Shown here piece by piece: positions 25,744 through 33,439 of a stretch of DNA of 64,000 nucleotides (the stretch's first letter is position 1; the number at the start of each line of letters is the position of its first letter). The stretch covers positions 248,001 through 312,000 of the forward strand of contig NZ_LFIP02000004.1 of NCBI RefSeq assembly GCF_001189235.2. The letters are read 5' to 3'. The DNA comes from Bradyrhizobium embrapense. Its GTDB lineage: Bacteria > Pseudomonadota > Alphaproteobacteria > Rhizobiales > Xanthobacteraceae. Both the position numbers and the translations under genes were made by a program. Below the pieces are notes generated by a model. It was not told the DNA's origin, ran no database searches, and saw only the letters and a list, made by a program, of their open reading frames with translations.

Positions 25744-26981
25744 GGTTCGCCCTCGACCGCTTGAAAATGGTAGCCGTCGGCCTTCGTCATCCACGACAGG
25801 TAAGTCCGCCGCCTGTCCGAGACCAGCAGCGGATGGTCGGAGCTGTCGGCGGTGTCGGCGATATCAATAGGCTTCGACCATGTCGCTCCGTCGTCATGTG
25901 ACGTCATCAGATTGATCGATGTCTTCTGCCCGTCGAACTCCTTCCAGACCATTGCGAGCCCCAGCGGCCCTGCGATGATTTGCGGTCGTGACGGGCTCCG
26001 ATTCGGCCGACCAATCGGAAGCGGATCGGAGAAGGTTTTGCCGCCGTCGCGCGACCGCGCATAGAACAAGCCCTTGCGCGCCTTGCCGTTGGTGTACCAC
26101 GTCACATGATAGGTTCCCTGTGCCGAAATGGTCAGGCTGGGACCATGGTGCGGACATGCCGCGATCTGCCAGTCGTCACGGCTCACGCGATGTATCTCGC
26201 CAGGCGTGGCCAGACCGGTGAACGTCACGATCGCATGGTCACGCACGCCGCCCTCAAAGATGTTGCGAAACACCACCACCGGATGGCCTGCGCCATCGAA
26301 CGCCAGCGCGAGACGGCAGCACTCGCAGGTGTTATCGGCCGCAAGCTGGGGATCGGAATAGGTCGCGCCGCCGTCCTTCGATGACGCGAAGAACAATCCG
26401 GCCCCGTCATATTTCTCGCCGCGCTGCTGCGCCGGGACACGGTTGCGCTTGTCGAGCCACACCGCAAACACGGCGCCGGCGGGATCGAAGCCAATTGCCT
26501 CGAAGCGCTGGCTTTGATTGTTCGATGTGATCGGCTTCGGCAGATCGAAGCTGCGCCCGCCATCGCTCGACCGCGCGGTCAGTACCTGGCCGTTGAAGGC
26601 CTGATCGCGAAAGATCGAGAAGGCCACGGCGATGTCGCCCTTGGCATCGATCGCAAGCTTCGGCCGCGCGTCCGGGCCCCAGTCCAGGTTGAGCCGCTCC
26701 CGGGTGACCTGGACCGGAGCGGAGAAGCTCTTGCCCTGATCCTTCGAACTCGCGACGGAGATCTGGCCTCCGGCCATCCAGGTCAACCACAACGTCCCAT
26801 CCGGCCCGAAGGCCGGAGTGACTTTCGTCGCGCAGCGCAGCACGGTCTCCTCGCAGGCCGCTTCAGAGGCGTGCTGATGGCTCATCTGCGCGACGGCAAG
26901 GCTCGGCAATGCTGCGAGCATCACCGCCGCCAGCACCGACCGAGCCGCAGGTTTGCGATACGTCATCGATGCGCTGGTCAT
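25740..26981 (-). CDS. Secreted Asp-box (BNR/sialidase-like) propeller protein with Cys and His clusters
   Basis: The 413-residue product has a signal peptide (to about residue 31, then MSHQHASEAACEE). Five Asp-box motifs are seen at roughly residues 79-86, 138-145, 200-208, 310-317 and 361-368 (for example SSDGGRSF, SHDDGATW), so it should fold as a beta-propeller. It lacks the obvious Arg-triad context of true sialidases. Clusters CECC (219-222), CPHHG (276-280) and HQH near the mature N-terminus suggest metal binding. It overlaps the TonB receptor gene and the thioredoxin gene by ATGA each. Function in copper handling is inferred from position. Confidence 0.8.
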   Translation of the reverse strand: MTSASMTYRKPAARSVLAAVMLAALPSLAVAQMSHQHASEAACEETVLRCATKVTPAFGPDGTLWLTWMAGGQISVASSKDQGKSFSAPVQVTRERLNLDWGPDARPKLAIDAKGDIAVAFSIFRDQAFNGQVLTARSSDGGRSFDLPKPITSNNQSQRFEAIGFDPAGAVFAVWLDKRNRVPAQQRGEKYDGAGLFFASSKDGGATYSDPQLAADNTCECCRLALAFDGAGHPVVVFRNIFEGGVRDHAIVTFTGLATPGEIHRVSRDDWQIAACPHHGPSLTISAQGTYHVTWYTNGKARKGLFYARSRDGGKTFSDPLPIGRPNRSPSRPQIIAGPLGLAMVWKEFDGQKTSINLMTSHDDGATWSKPIDIADTADSSDHPLLVSDRRRTYLSWMTKADGYHFQAVEGEP

Positions 26982-29365
26982 TTGAACGCAATCCTCATGC
27001 CCGCCACGAAGGCGCGCGGCGATCCGGCATAGATCGAGTTGGTCGAGTTCGCCAGTACGCTCGCGGGATTTTGAATGCCTCCCGCCGTCACCGAATTCGC
27101 GATGTTGTTCGCCGAAGCCACATAGGTCCGGTCGAACACGTTCCTGACCTCAACGTACAGATTCAGCGACTTGAAGGAATCGGAAACGAGATCGGTCTTG
27201 TAGTGCAAATTGAGGTTGACGAGTTCGTAGCCGGGCGCCCTCAAGACGTTGGCATTGTCCATGTAGAAGCTGTCCTTCCACTGGACTTCGACGAACCCGC
27301 CGAGCCCCTGCAACGGACCCGACAACTGGTCGTAGCCCAGCCGTGTCGTCAGCTCGTTCGGCGAAACGCCGGGGATCTTGTTGCCGGCGCGATTGAAGCT
27401 GAACACCGCGCCGTTGCTGATGTTCTCGATGTATTCCGTGTAGACCTCGTCGAGATAGGTATAGGCCGCCGAGAACCGCCAGCCCGGCAGGAATTTCCAG
27501 TCGGCAGCGAGTTCGACACCGCGATGTTCCGATCGTGGCGCATTGAACGTGTAGGAGATGCCCGATTTCTGGGTCGCCTGCGAGACAAGCTCGTCCTTGA
27601 AGAACTCGTAGAAGCCGGTGACGCTGACCTTGACCGCGTTGTTCGGCGTCCAGTCGGCGCCGAGGTCGTAGCCAAGATTCTTCTGCGTGCGCAGCTGGGT
27701 GTTATTGCCCGACGAGCCGTCCGGCAGAATGAACAGATTGCTGACCTGCGGCGTGCCATATCCGGTTGCCACCCGGCCACGCAGTTGCCACTCGTTGTTC
27801 AGGCGGTAAAGCAACGCGAGCTCCGGCGCGGTGTTCTGGAATTGCCGGTCCGCCGTCGTGATTGCGGTGGACGTAGCCCCGGCCGCACCGGTGTAAGTAT
27901 AGGCAGTATTTCGCCCGGTGAGATTGGTGGTCTCCCAGCCAATGCCGGCAATGGCCGTCAACGCCGACGTGAGTCTCAACTCCTCGCGCGCGCGAAGGCC
28001 GTAATTCGTCGTCGTGCTGAACAGGTTGCTGGACAGGCTGCCGAGCGTCGCATTGCCGCCCGGCATCACGTTGCGGGTGTCGCTCGAAGCTGTCAGCGTG
28101 TTGTAGAAGCCGCCGAAATAGGCCGTCGACTCCATCCCGAAGATGTCGCCCCGCCTGACGACGTCGCTCATGTAGTTGTAGGACGGGAAGTCGCCGATCG
28201 CGCTCGTCGATCCCGTCGGCTGGCTGATATTGCGATCGTCGAACGCGAACTGGTTGCGCCAGGTGGTCTGGTTGTCGAAATCGTGCTCCCAGCGACCGCC
28301 GACGATGGTGCGGCGGTCGTCGCGACCGAGGCCTGCCTGGACCGCGGTTTCCTTGTCGGTCCCCGCCGCCGAATTGAAACCGTTGTTGAACAAGGTCACG
28401 GTCCCACATCCGGGTGCTGCCGTGGCGCCGGTGGTGCAGCCCTGCTGGAACGGATTCGTGTTGAACTGATTGAGCGACGAGCGGATCGGCAGGCGCGTCG
28501 TCAGATCGTTGTTGATCAGCTTCACCGTGAGACGGTCGTCCGGCGTGACCTGCAGGGTGCCGAGGAAATTGACCGTCTGGGTATTGAACCAGCTGTTGCC
28601 GATGTAACCGTCGCCGCGGGCATCACTCGCGAACAGCGAGCCCTCGAAACTGCCGACCTTCTTGCCGGCGGCCAGATAGTTGTTGAGATAGCCGAAGCTG
28701 CCGCCTTCGACGCCGTACTCGACGCCGTCGATGGTGCCGCCCGGCCGGGTCCGGAAATTCAACGCGCCGCCGGTCGCATAATTTCCGTAGAGCGCCGATG
28801 ACGGCCCGCGGACCACGTCGATGGCGCCATAAGCGTGCGGATCGATCAGGTCGCTGCGCGACAGGCCGTCCGGCTGGGTGACTGGAAAGCCGTCTTCGAA
28901 GATCACGAGGTTACGGATGCCGAAGCCATTGCGCGCATTCGACCCGCGAATCGAGATGCCGAAATCACGCGGACCGTTGCCCTGTTTGATCGAGATGCCG
29001 GGACTGTCCCGCAACACGTCCGCCCCCGAGAAGGACGGCCGGTTGTCGAACTGGCTGCGGTCGATCGTCGTTTGCGTCTGACCGGCGGGCCCCTGGTTCA
29101 AGCTGTCCCGCGCCGCGCTGGGCGTGATGCGCTGCGTGCGGCCGGCCGCCGCCACGGCCAGCGGCGCCAACGGCCTGACGGGCCGTCGGGCGGCAACCGC
29201 GCGGACCTTCGGCTTGGACCTTGCCGATTTGGCTCGCGCGGCCTGCGGCGCATCGACCGTGACGGATGGCAATGTCGTCTGGGCCTCTGCCCAACTTGTA
29301 GGCGTGGTAAGCGCAAAGCCCAGCGTGAGTGCGCTGGCCCCGGCCCGCAGATGAAGCCAAAACAT
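26978..29365 (-). CDS. TonB-dependent outer-membrane receptor, probably for copper
   Basis: The 795-residue product has a signal peptide, then a basic Ala/Pro/Arg-rich stretch (about residues 35-80), a plug domain (GADVLRDSPGISIKQG, FEDGFPVTQPDG, VVRGPSSALYGNYATGG) and a 22-strand barrel ending in Phe-Lys. It resembles the siderophore and OprC-like group of receptors. The start at 29365 follows CAGGAT; a 20-residue extension before it is unlikely. Downstream copper genes, joined by stop/start overlap, suggest a copper compound as substrate. Iron uptake cannot be excluded from sequence alone. Confidence 0.88.
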   Translation of the reverse strand: MFWLHLRAGASALTLGFALTTPTSWAEAQTTLPSVTVDAPQAARAKSARSKPKVRAVAARRPVRPLAPLAVAAAGRTQRITPSAARDSLNQGPAGQTQTTIDRSQFDNRPSFSGADVLRDSPGISIKQGNGPRDFGISIRGSNARNGFGIRNLVIFEDGFPVTQPDGLSRSDLIDPHAYGAIDVVRGPSSALYGNYATGGALNFRTRPGGTIDGVEYGVEGGSFGYLNNYLAAGKKVGSFEGSLFASDARGDGYIGNSWFNTQTVNFLGTLQVTPDDRLTVKLINNDLTTRLPIRSSLNQFNTNPFQQGCTTGATAAPGCGTVTLFNNGFNSAAGTDKETAVQAGLGRDDRRTIVGGRWEHDFDNQTTWRNQFAFDDRNISQPTGSTSAIGDFPSYNYMSDVVRRGDIFGMESTAYFGGFYNTLTASSDTRNVMPGGNATLGSLSSNLFSTTTNYGLRAREELRLTSALTAIAGIGWETTNLTGRNTAYTYTGAAGATSTAITTADRQFQNTAPELALLYRLNNEWQLRGRVATGYGTPQVSNLFILPDGSSGNNTQLRTQKNLGYDLGADWTPNNAVKVSVTGFYEFFKDELVSQATQKSGISYTFNAPRSEHRGVELAADWKFLPGWRFSAAYTYLDEVYTEYIENISNGAVFSFNRAGNKIPGVSPNELTTRLGYDQLSGPLQGLGGFVEVQWKDSFYMDNANVLRAPGYELVNLNLHYKTDLVSDSFKSLNLYVEVRNVFDRTYVASANNIANSVTAGGIQNPASVLANSTNSIYAGSPRAFVAGMRIAFK

Positions 29366-29449
29366 GGATGAATCCTGACACCGGCTCGTCGGCCGGATGG
29401 CTCTATGACACTCGCCGGCGCGCAAGGTGCACCGGCAGCGAGAACGTCG

Positions 29450-29818
29450 TCAGGAAGAAAGCGGCGGCGCGCGGGCTTGCGCGGCGAGGCGCGCCTGCGA
29501 GCGATCGAGTTTGGACGCGAAATCAAGCCAGGCGATGCGTGTCGAAGGCCGCTCGACGGTGTGAGCCGTGATCTCGGGGTTATCAATGGGCGCGCCGGTC
29601 TGCAGCAGGCTGCATGCGGAACAACAGCCGTCATGGGCATCATGACCTTGGTCACCCTGCCCGGCTCCAGGGCCGGCATTGCCGTGGCAGATGGTGGCGG
29701 CCGCGAGCGGATCGGACGCGGCAAGGCTCGCCGCCCAGCAGGCCCCGATCGGTGCAAAAATCTGCACCAGCAGGGCAACCAGGACTATGGGCAGAAAAAT
29801 CTTCAGCCGCCGGCGCAT
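29450..29818 (-). CDS. DUF2946 family protein
   Basis: The 122-residue product has an N-terminal membrane or signal segment (IFLPIVLVALLVQIFAPIG), then a His/Gly/Asp-rich stretch (GNAGPGAGQGDQGHDAHDG) and the family hallmark CCSACSLL. DUF2946 members commonly neighbour copper or TonB receptor genes, and the Cys and His residues suggest metal binding. It is the first gene of the copper operon, 84 bases before the receptor gene. A start four codons upstream at 29830 is possible but has a poorer ribosome site. Function unknown. Confidence 0.78.
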   Translation of the reverse strand: MRRRLKIFLPIVLVALLVQIFAPIGACWAASLAASDPLAAATICHGNAGPGAGQGDQGHDAHDGCCSACSLLQTGAPIDNPEITAHTVERPSTRIAWLDFASKLDRSQARLAAQARAPPLSS

Positions 29819-29914
29819 CGCAAAACCCATCCGGAACGGAACTAACCACTACAGGCCTCGGAAGTCGAGATCATCGACATGGCGCGTTTCTTCCGGCTGA
29901 CGGAAATTGCCGGG

Positions 29915-29932
29915 CGTGACACTTGCGTCACG
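29915..29932. promoter_or_regulatory. Inverted repeat, possible operator of the copper operon
   Basis: CGTGAC and GTCACG arms flank a six-base spacer, about 97 bases upstream of the DUF2946 start. It is the only clear dyad in the upstream region of the copper operon. No regulator gene is adjacent, so the binding protein is unknown. Confidence 0.35.
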
Positions 29933-30190
29933 GCCGCTCCGCCGGCCTTCGTATCCCCTTACCCCTTCACGTGTTTTCAGCTCGCTTTCGCAACTGCCGG
30001 TGGCACCATCCCAATCATTTCGCAAATTGCTCGAAATTTGAACAATCGTTGCCGAAAATGATGACAAGGCTGGAAAGATAGTCTACCAATTCGGGCTCAG
30101 GCCAGCCGCGAGGTGTGTCCTGGTGGTCCAAGTCTCGGGAGGAGCCCGACGCGCACAAGCAGCGTCACCCCATCAATCAAGATCAAATCG

Positions 30191-30230
30191 AATTTTTGGG
30201 GCAAATAGGGTCGACACAATTTTTGGAGCA
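30191..30230 (+). repeat. Short direct repeat within the candidate RNA
   Basis: AATTTTTGGGGCA (30191-30203) recurs as AATTTTTGGAGCA (30218-30230) with one change. The second copy runs into the terminator stem, so the two copies could offer alternative pairings. Confidence 0.5.
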
Positions 30231-30255
30231 GGGCTTGGCGCCCTGCTCTTTTTTT
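30226..30255 (+). terminator. Strong intrinsic terminator upstream of the globin gene
   Basis: A perfect nine-base stem GAGCAGGGC/GCCCTGCTC with a five-base loop is followed by seven T. It is oriented to the right with no coding gene before it. Confidence 0.88.
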
Positions 30256-30276
30256 ATGTGATGATCGCAAAGCGCT

Positions 30277-30702
30277 ATGACTCCATCATCGAATCCAATC
30301 GAACGTAGTTTCGAACTTGCCGCTGCGCGCTGCGTTGATCTGACACCGCACGTGTACCAGCGCCTGTTTCGCGAACATCCCGAGGCGCAGGCGATGTTTC
30401 GCACCGAAGGCAGCGAGCCGGTGAAAGGCTCGATGCTGTCGCTCGCGATCGAAGCCATCCTCGATTTCGCGGGCGAGCGGCGCGGACATTTTCGCCTGAT
30501 CGAATCCGAAGTGTTCTCGCATGATGCCTACGGGACGCCGCGCGAATTGTTCGTCGCATTCTTCGCCGTGATCGCCGACTGCTTGCGCGACATTGTCGGC
30601 GAGCAATGGTCTGACGAGATCGATGCTGCGTGGCACAAGCTGCTTGGCGACATCGAAGCCATCGTGCTGCAGCAGAAACATCTCGTAGACGCGAGGGCGT
30701 AG
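30277..30702 (+). CDS. Single-domain bacterial globin
   Basis: The 141-residue product has globin length and helix pattern, with a CD1-type Phe in AMFRTEGSE (about residue 41) and a proximal His candidate at residue 82 in VFSHDAYGTP. Such globins bind haem and can sense or handle oxygen or nitric oxide in the cytosol. The ATG at 30277 lacks a clear Shine-Dalgarno sequence and lies 21 bases past a strong terminator. That hints at leader control or weak constitutive translation. It is monocistronic; the next gene starts 88 bases later on the same strand. Confidence 0.75.
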   Translation: MTPSSNPIERSFELAAARCVDLTPHVYQRLFREHPEAQAMFRTEGSEPVKGSMLSLAIEAILDFAGERRGHFRLIESEVFSHDAYGTPRELFVAFFAVIADCLRDIVGEQWSDEIDAAWHKLLGDIEAIVLQQKHLVDARA

Positions 30703-30790
30703 CGCCACCGTTCCGATTGTGACACACTCCCTTTATCCGCGGCGCGTGCAACTGACGCCGACGGTCAGAAAAACGAAGAGGGAGCAAACA

Positions 30791-31825
30791 ATGGCAGACA
30801 CGGACAAGGGGATGGACAAGGCGTCGACGACGCGGCGCGACCTTCTGCAGATGGCGGCGGCAGGCGGCGCTGCAGCCGGCCTGTTCGGCGGAATGGGCGT
30901 GACGTCCGCGCTCGCAGCCGAAACGGGACGTTCGGAAAAGCCGCTGAAAGCCGCATTCTCCAACGCCGGACTGCAGGCGACATGGTGCGCGCAGGGCAAA
31001 CAGGCAGCCGAGTTCTGGGGCAAGCTGTTCAACGTCGAGGTGACCTGGTTCGACGGCCAACTCGACGCCGTCAAGCAGCGCGCCGCGATCGACAACATGG
31101 CCTCGCAAAAGTGGGACTTCGTCGCGATCCAGGCCTTCGGCATCGGCACGCTGACCCAGCCGGTGCAGAAGATGATCGATGCCGGCACCCCCGTGATCGA
31201 CATGGACACGCTTATTGCTCCTCTCGATCAAATCAACGTCCATTCGTTCCTGGCGCCCGACAACGAGTTCATGGGCGCCTCGGTGACGCAGGCGCTGTGC
31301 AACGCGATCGGCGGCAAGGGCAAGGTCATCATGACCCAGGGCGCGCTCGGCCACACCGGCGCACAGGGCCGCGCCAAGGGCTTCAACTCGGTCGTGAAGC
31401 AGTTCCCGAACATCGAGGTGCTGGATACCCAGCCCGCCGACTGGGACGTCTCCAAGACCGCCCGGCTCTGGGAAACCTACCTGACGAAATATCCGCAGAT
31501 CGACGCGGCGTTCTTCCACAATGACGACATGGCGCTCGCCGCCTACAACATCATGAAGGCGCGCAACCGCACCAACATCCTGATCGGCGGCGTCGACGCC
31601 ATGCCGCCGGCGATCCAGGCGGTCAGCGAAGGCCGCATGTTCGCAACGGTCCGCAATCCGTCCTGCCGCATCCATGGCGGCGCGATCGTGGCGGGCGTCG
31701 CCGCCGTGGTCGGCGGCGAGAAGAGCGGCCAGGGCATTCCGAAGAACGTCGTGACCGACGGTCCCGTCGTGACCAAGGCCAACGCCGCCGGCATGCAATG
31801 GATGGAGGATCACTTCCTGATCTGA
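30791..31825 (+). CDS. Sugar-type ABC transporter substrate-binding protein (RbsB-like)
   Basis: The 344-residue product has a twin-arginine signal (TTRRDLLQMAAAGG followed by a hydrophobic stretch) and a type-1 periplasmic binding fold (KAAFSNAGLQATWCAQGKQ, DTLIAPLDQINVHSF, AAFFHNDDMALAAYN). It captures a small solute, probably a pentose, polyol or related compound. GAGGGAG precedes the ATG by about six bases. The ATPase and permease genes follow, making a full importer. Export through Tat suggests that it folds, possibly with ligand or cofactor, before export. The convergent mtnK gene raises methylthioribose as a possible ligand. Confidence 0.9.
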   Translation: MADTDKGMDKASTTRRDLLQMAAAGGAAAGLFGGMGVTSALAAETGRSEKPLKAAFSNAGLQATWCAQGKQAAEFWGKLFNVEVTWFDGQLDAVKQRAAIDNMASQKWDFVAIQAFGIGTLTQPVQKMIDAGTPVIDMDTLIAPLDQINVHSFLAPDNEFMGASVTQALCNAIGGKGKVIMTQGALGHTGAQGRAKGFNSVVKQFPNIEVLDTQPADWDVSKTARLWETYLTKYPQIDAAFFHNDDMALAAYNIMKARNRTNILIGGVDAMPPAIQAVSEGRMFATVRNPSCRIHGGAIVAGVAAVVGGEKSGQGIPKNVVTDGPVVTKANAAGMQWMEDHFLI

Positions 31826-31834
31826 GCACCCCTC

Positions 31835-33337
31835 ATGTCGCAGGGACGCTCGCCGATCCTCGAGTTGAACCAGATCACGAAGGCCTTCGGCGGTGTCGAA
31901 GCCCTTCGTGGGGTCGACTTTGCGCTGCACGCCGGCGAGATCCATGGTCTCGTCGGCGAAAACGGCGCCGGCAAGAGCACGCTGATGAAGATCATCGCCG
32001 GCGTGCATCCGGAGTTCTCCGGCCGCTTCGTGCTCGACGGCAGGGAAACCCGGTTCCGCTCCACCCGCGATGCCCACGCCGCCGGCATCGGCATGGTGCA
32101 TCAGGAGCTCAGCGTCGCGCCCGATCTCACTGTCGCGGAGAACGTATTTCTCGGCAACCAGCCGACCAACCGCCTCGGCTTCGTGCAATGGCGGCGGATG
32201 GCGCGCGAGGCCGGCGAGCAGCTCGCCCGGTTCGGCATCGACGTCGATCCGATGACACGGCTCGGCGACCTGCCGATCGGCCTGCAGCAGCTGATCGAGA
32301 TCGCCCGCGTGCTGTTCTCCGGCGCGCGCATCATCATCCTCGACGAGCCGACCTCCGCCCTCTCCCCACCCGAGGTCGAACGCCTGTTCACGACGCTGCA
32401 CAAGCTCCGTGACGAAGGCACCAGCATCGTCTTCATCTCGCATTTCATCGAGGACATCCTGCGGGTCTCCGACGTGGTGACGGTGTTCCGCAACGGGCGG
32501 AAGATCGCCGAGACCGCATCCGCTGATACCAGCAAAGGCGCGCTGATCGAGGCCATGATCGGCCGCGGCGGCGAGACGCTGGAGCACAGCTACACCGATG
32601 ACCTGATGCTTCCGCAACCGGGTGGCGGCTCGACGGTCCTGAAGGTCGATCAGCTCTCGCTCGGCCGCACCCTGCAGGACGTCTCGTTCGAGGCCCGCTC
32701 CGGCGAGGTGCTCGGCATCTACGGCTTCATGGGCTGCGGCCAGCTGGAGCTGTCGCGCATCCTGTTCGGCAAGCTGCGGCAGGATCGCGGCACGCTTGCG
32801 GTCGATGGCGCCGCGAAGACCTTCCGCAGCACCGCGGCGGCCCGGCGGGCCGGCGTCGCGCTGGTGCCGGAGAGCCGCCGCGCCATGCTGTTCCACCAGG
32901 AGCCGGTATACAAGAACATCTCGATCAGCATCCTCGAGCGGATCTCGGCGCTGCTGCTCAAGCCGGTGCGCGAGCGCGCCATCGCCCAGCGCCAGGTCGA
33001 GCAGTTGCAGATCCGGCCGCCGGTGGTCGGCCTCGATCTTGGCATGCTCTCCGGCGGCAACCAGCAGAAAGTGGCATTGGCGAAATGGCTGACCTACCCG
33101 CCGCGCCTGCTGGTATTGTGCGAGCCGACCCGCGGCATGGATGTCGGCGCCAAGAACGACGTGATCAACATCGTGCGCGATCTCCGCGCCAAGGGACTGG
33201 CGATCATCGTGCTGTCGACCGAGCCGGAAACGGTGCTGTCGCTGGCCGACCGGATCCTGGTGCTCAAGCGGGGCGCGGTGGTGCGCGAATTCGCGGCCGA
33301 AGCGGTCAGCAAGGATCGGCTGCTGGAAGCGGCCTAG
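31835..33337 (+). CDS. ABC transporter ATP-binding protein (RbsA-like, two nucleotide-binding domains)
   Basis: The 500-residue product has two ATPase domains in tandem, as in ribose-type importers. Domain 1 has Walker A GENGAGKST, a divergent signature (LPIGLQQLIEIARVL) and Walker B IIILDEPTSAL. Domain 2 has a degenerate Walker A (GFMGCGQLELS, no Lys) and the signature LSGGNQQKVALAKWL with Walker B LLVLCEPTRGMD. The loss in domain 2 is normal for the family. It starts nine bases after the binding-protein stop. Confidence 0.94.
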   Translation: MSQGRSPILELNQITKAFGGVEALRGVDFALHAGEIHGLVGENGAGKSTLMKIIAGVHPEFSGRFVLDGRETRFRSTRDAHAAGIGMVHQELSVAPDLTVAENVFLGNQPTNRLGFVQWRRMAREAGEQLARFGIDVDPMTRLGDLPIGLQQLIEIARVLFSGARIIILDEPTSALSPPEVERLFTTLHKLRDEGTSIVFISHFIEDILRVSDVVTVFRNGRKIAETASADTSKGALIEAMIGRGGETLEHSYTDDLMLPQPGGGSTVLKVDQLSLGRTLQDVSFEARSGEVLGIYGFMGCGQLELSRILFGKLRQDRGTLAVDGAAKTFRSTAAARRAGVALVPESRRAMLFHQEPVYKNISISILERISALLLKPVRERAIAQRQVEQLQIRPPVVGLDLGMLSGGNQQKVALAKWLTYPPRLLVLCEPTRGMDVGAKNDVINIVRDLRAKGLAIIVLSTEPETVLSLADRILVLKRGAVVREFAAEAVSKDRLLEAA

Positions 33338-33338
33338 A

Positions 33339-33383
33339 GCATGATCCGGAAAAGTGCGAAGCGGTTTTCCGAGAAGATCATGC
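33339..33383. repeat. Rhizobiales-type intergenic palindromic repeat, copy 1
   Basis: Fifteen-base arms made of GCATGATC/GATCATGC and CGGAAAA/TTTTCCG, with a four-base bulge on the right and an 11-base loop. This matches the common palindromic element found in hundreds of copies in Bradyrhizobium and related genomes. It begins right after the ATPase stop and is likely transcribed as an intercistronic hairpin. Confidence 0.85.
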
Positions 33384-33398
33384 GCAAACAAATGGAGA

Positions 33399-33425
33399 AA
33401 GCGCGATGACCGGCTCATCGCGCTT
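33399..33425. repeat. Perfect hairpin just before the permease gene
   Basis: Eleven-base perfect arms (AAGCGCGATGA/TCATCGCGCTT) with a five-base loop end three bases before the GGAG ribosome site of the permease gene. It probably belongs to the same mobile palindromic unit as the neighbouring repeat and may lower permease translation or protect upstream mRNA. Confidence 0.7.
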
Positions 33426-33439
33426 GATGGAGTGGAATG

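Larger units (their letters stand above)
30091..30255 (+). ncRNA. Candidate non-coding RNA or structured leader ahead of the globin gene
   Basis: A strong intrinsic terminator at 30226-30255 faces right although no plus-strand gene lies upstream. Eight-base complementary arms TCGGGCTC (30091-30098) and GAGCCCGA (30142-30149) would form a long 5' hairpin with further short pairing inside. ATGACA (30061-30066) and TACCAA (30084-30089), 17 bases apart, could be its promoter. The product would be about 165 bases. It may be a free small RNA, or a leader whose terminator controls the globin gene 21 bases further on. I do not recognise a known family. Confidence 0.4.
29819..30276. other. Intergenic region with inverted repeat and candidate RNA
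   Basis: No convincing protein-coding gene is seen in these roughly 450 bases. The copper operon leaves leftward and the globin gene leaves rightward. The stretch holds an 18-base inverted repeat (29915-29932), a structured RNA candidate (30091-30255) and its terminator. A short plus-strand frame at 29879-30061 lacks a convincing start signal and family resemblance. Confidence 0.6.

Noticed and set aside
25740..26981. Calling the Asp-box protein a sialidase
   Set aside because: Asp boxes occur in many propeller proteins. The catalytic Arg triad and Tyr/Glu pair could not be identified, and the context is copper handling.
29879..30061. A 60-codon plus-strand protein upstream of the globin gene
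   Set aside because: There is no good ribosome site or family resemblance, and it overlaps the inverted repeat in the copper-operon upstream region.
30091..30255. Naming the RNA candidate as 6S RNA, SRP RNA or tmRNA
   Set aside because: The length fits 6S RNA, but its ends do not pair as in 6S, the SRP core sequence is absent and no tRNA-like end is visible.
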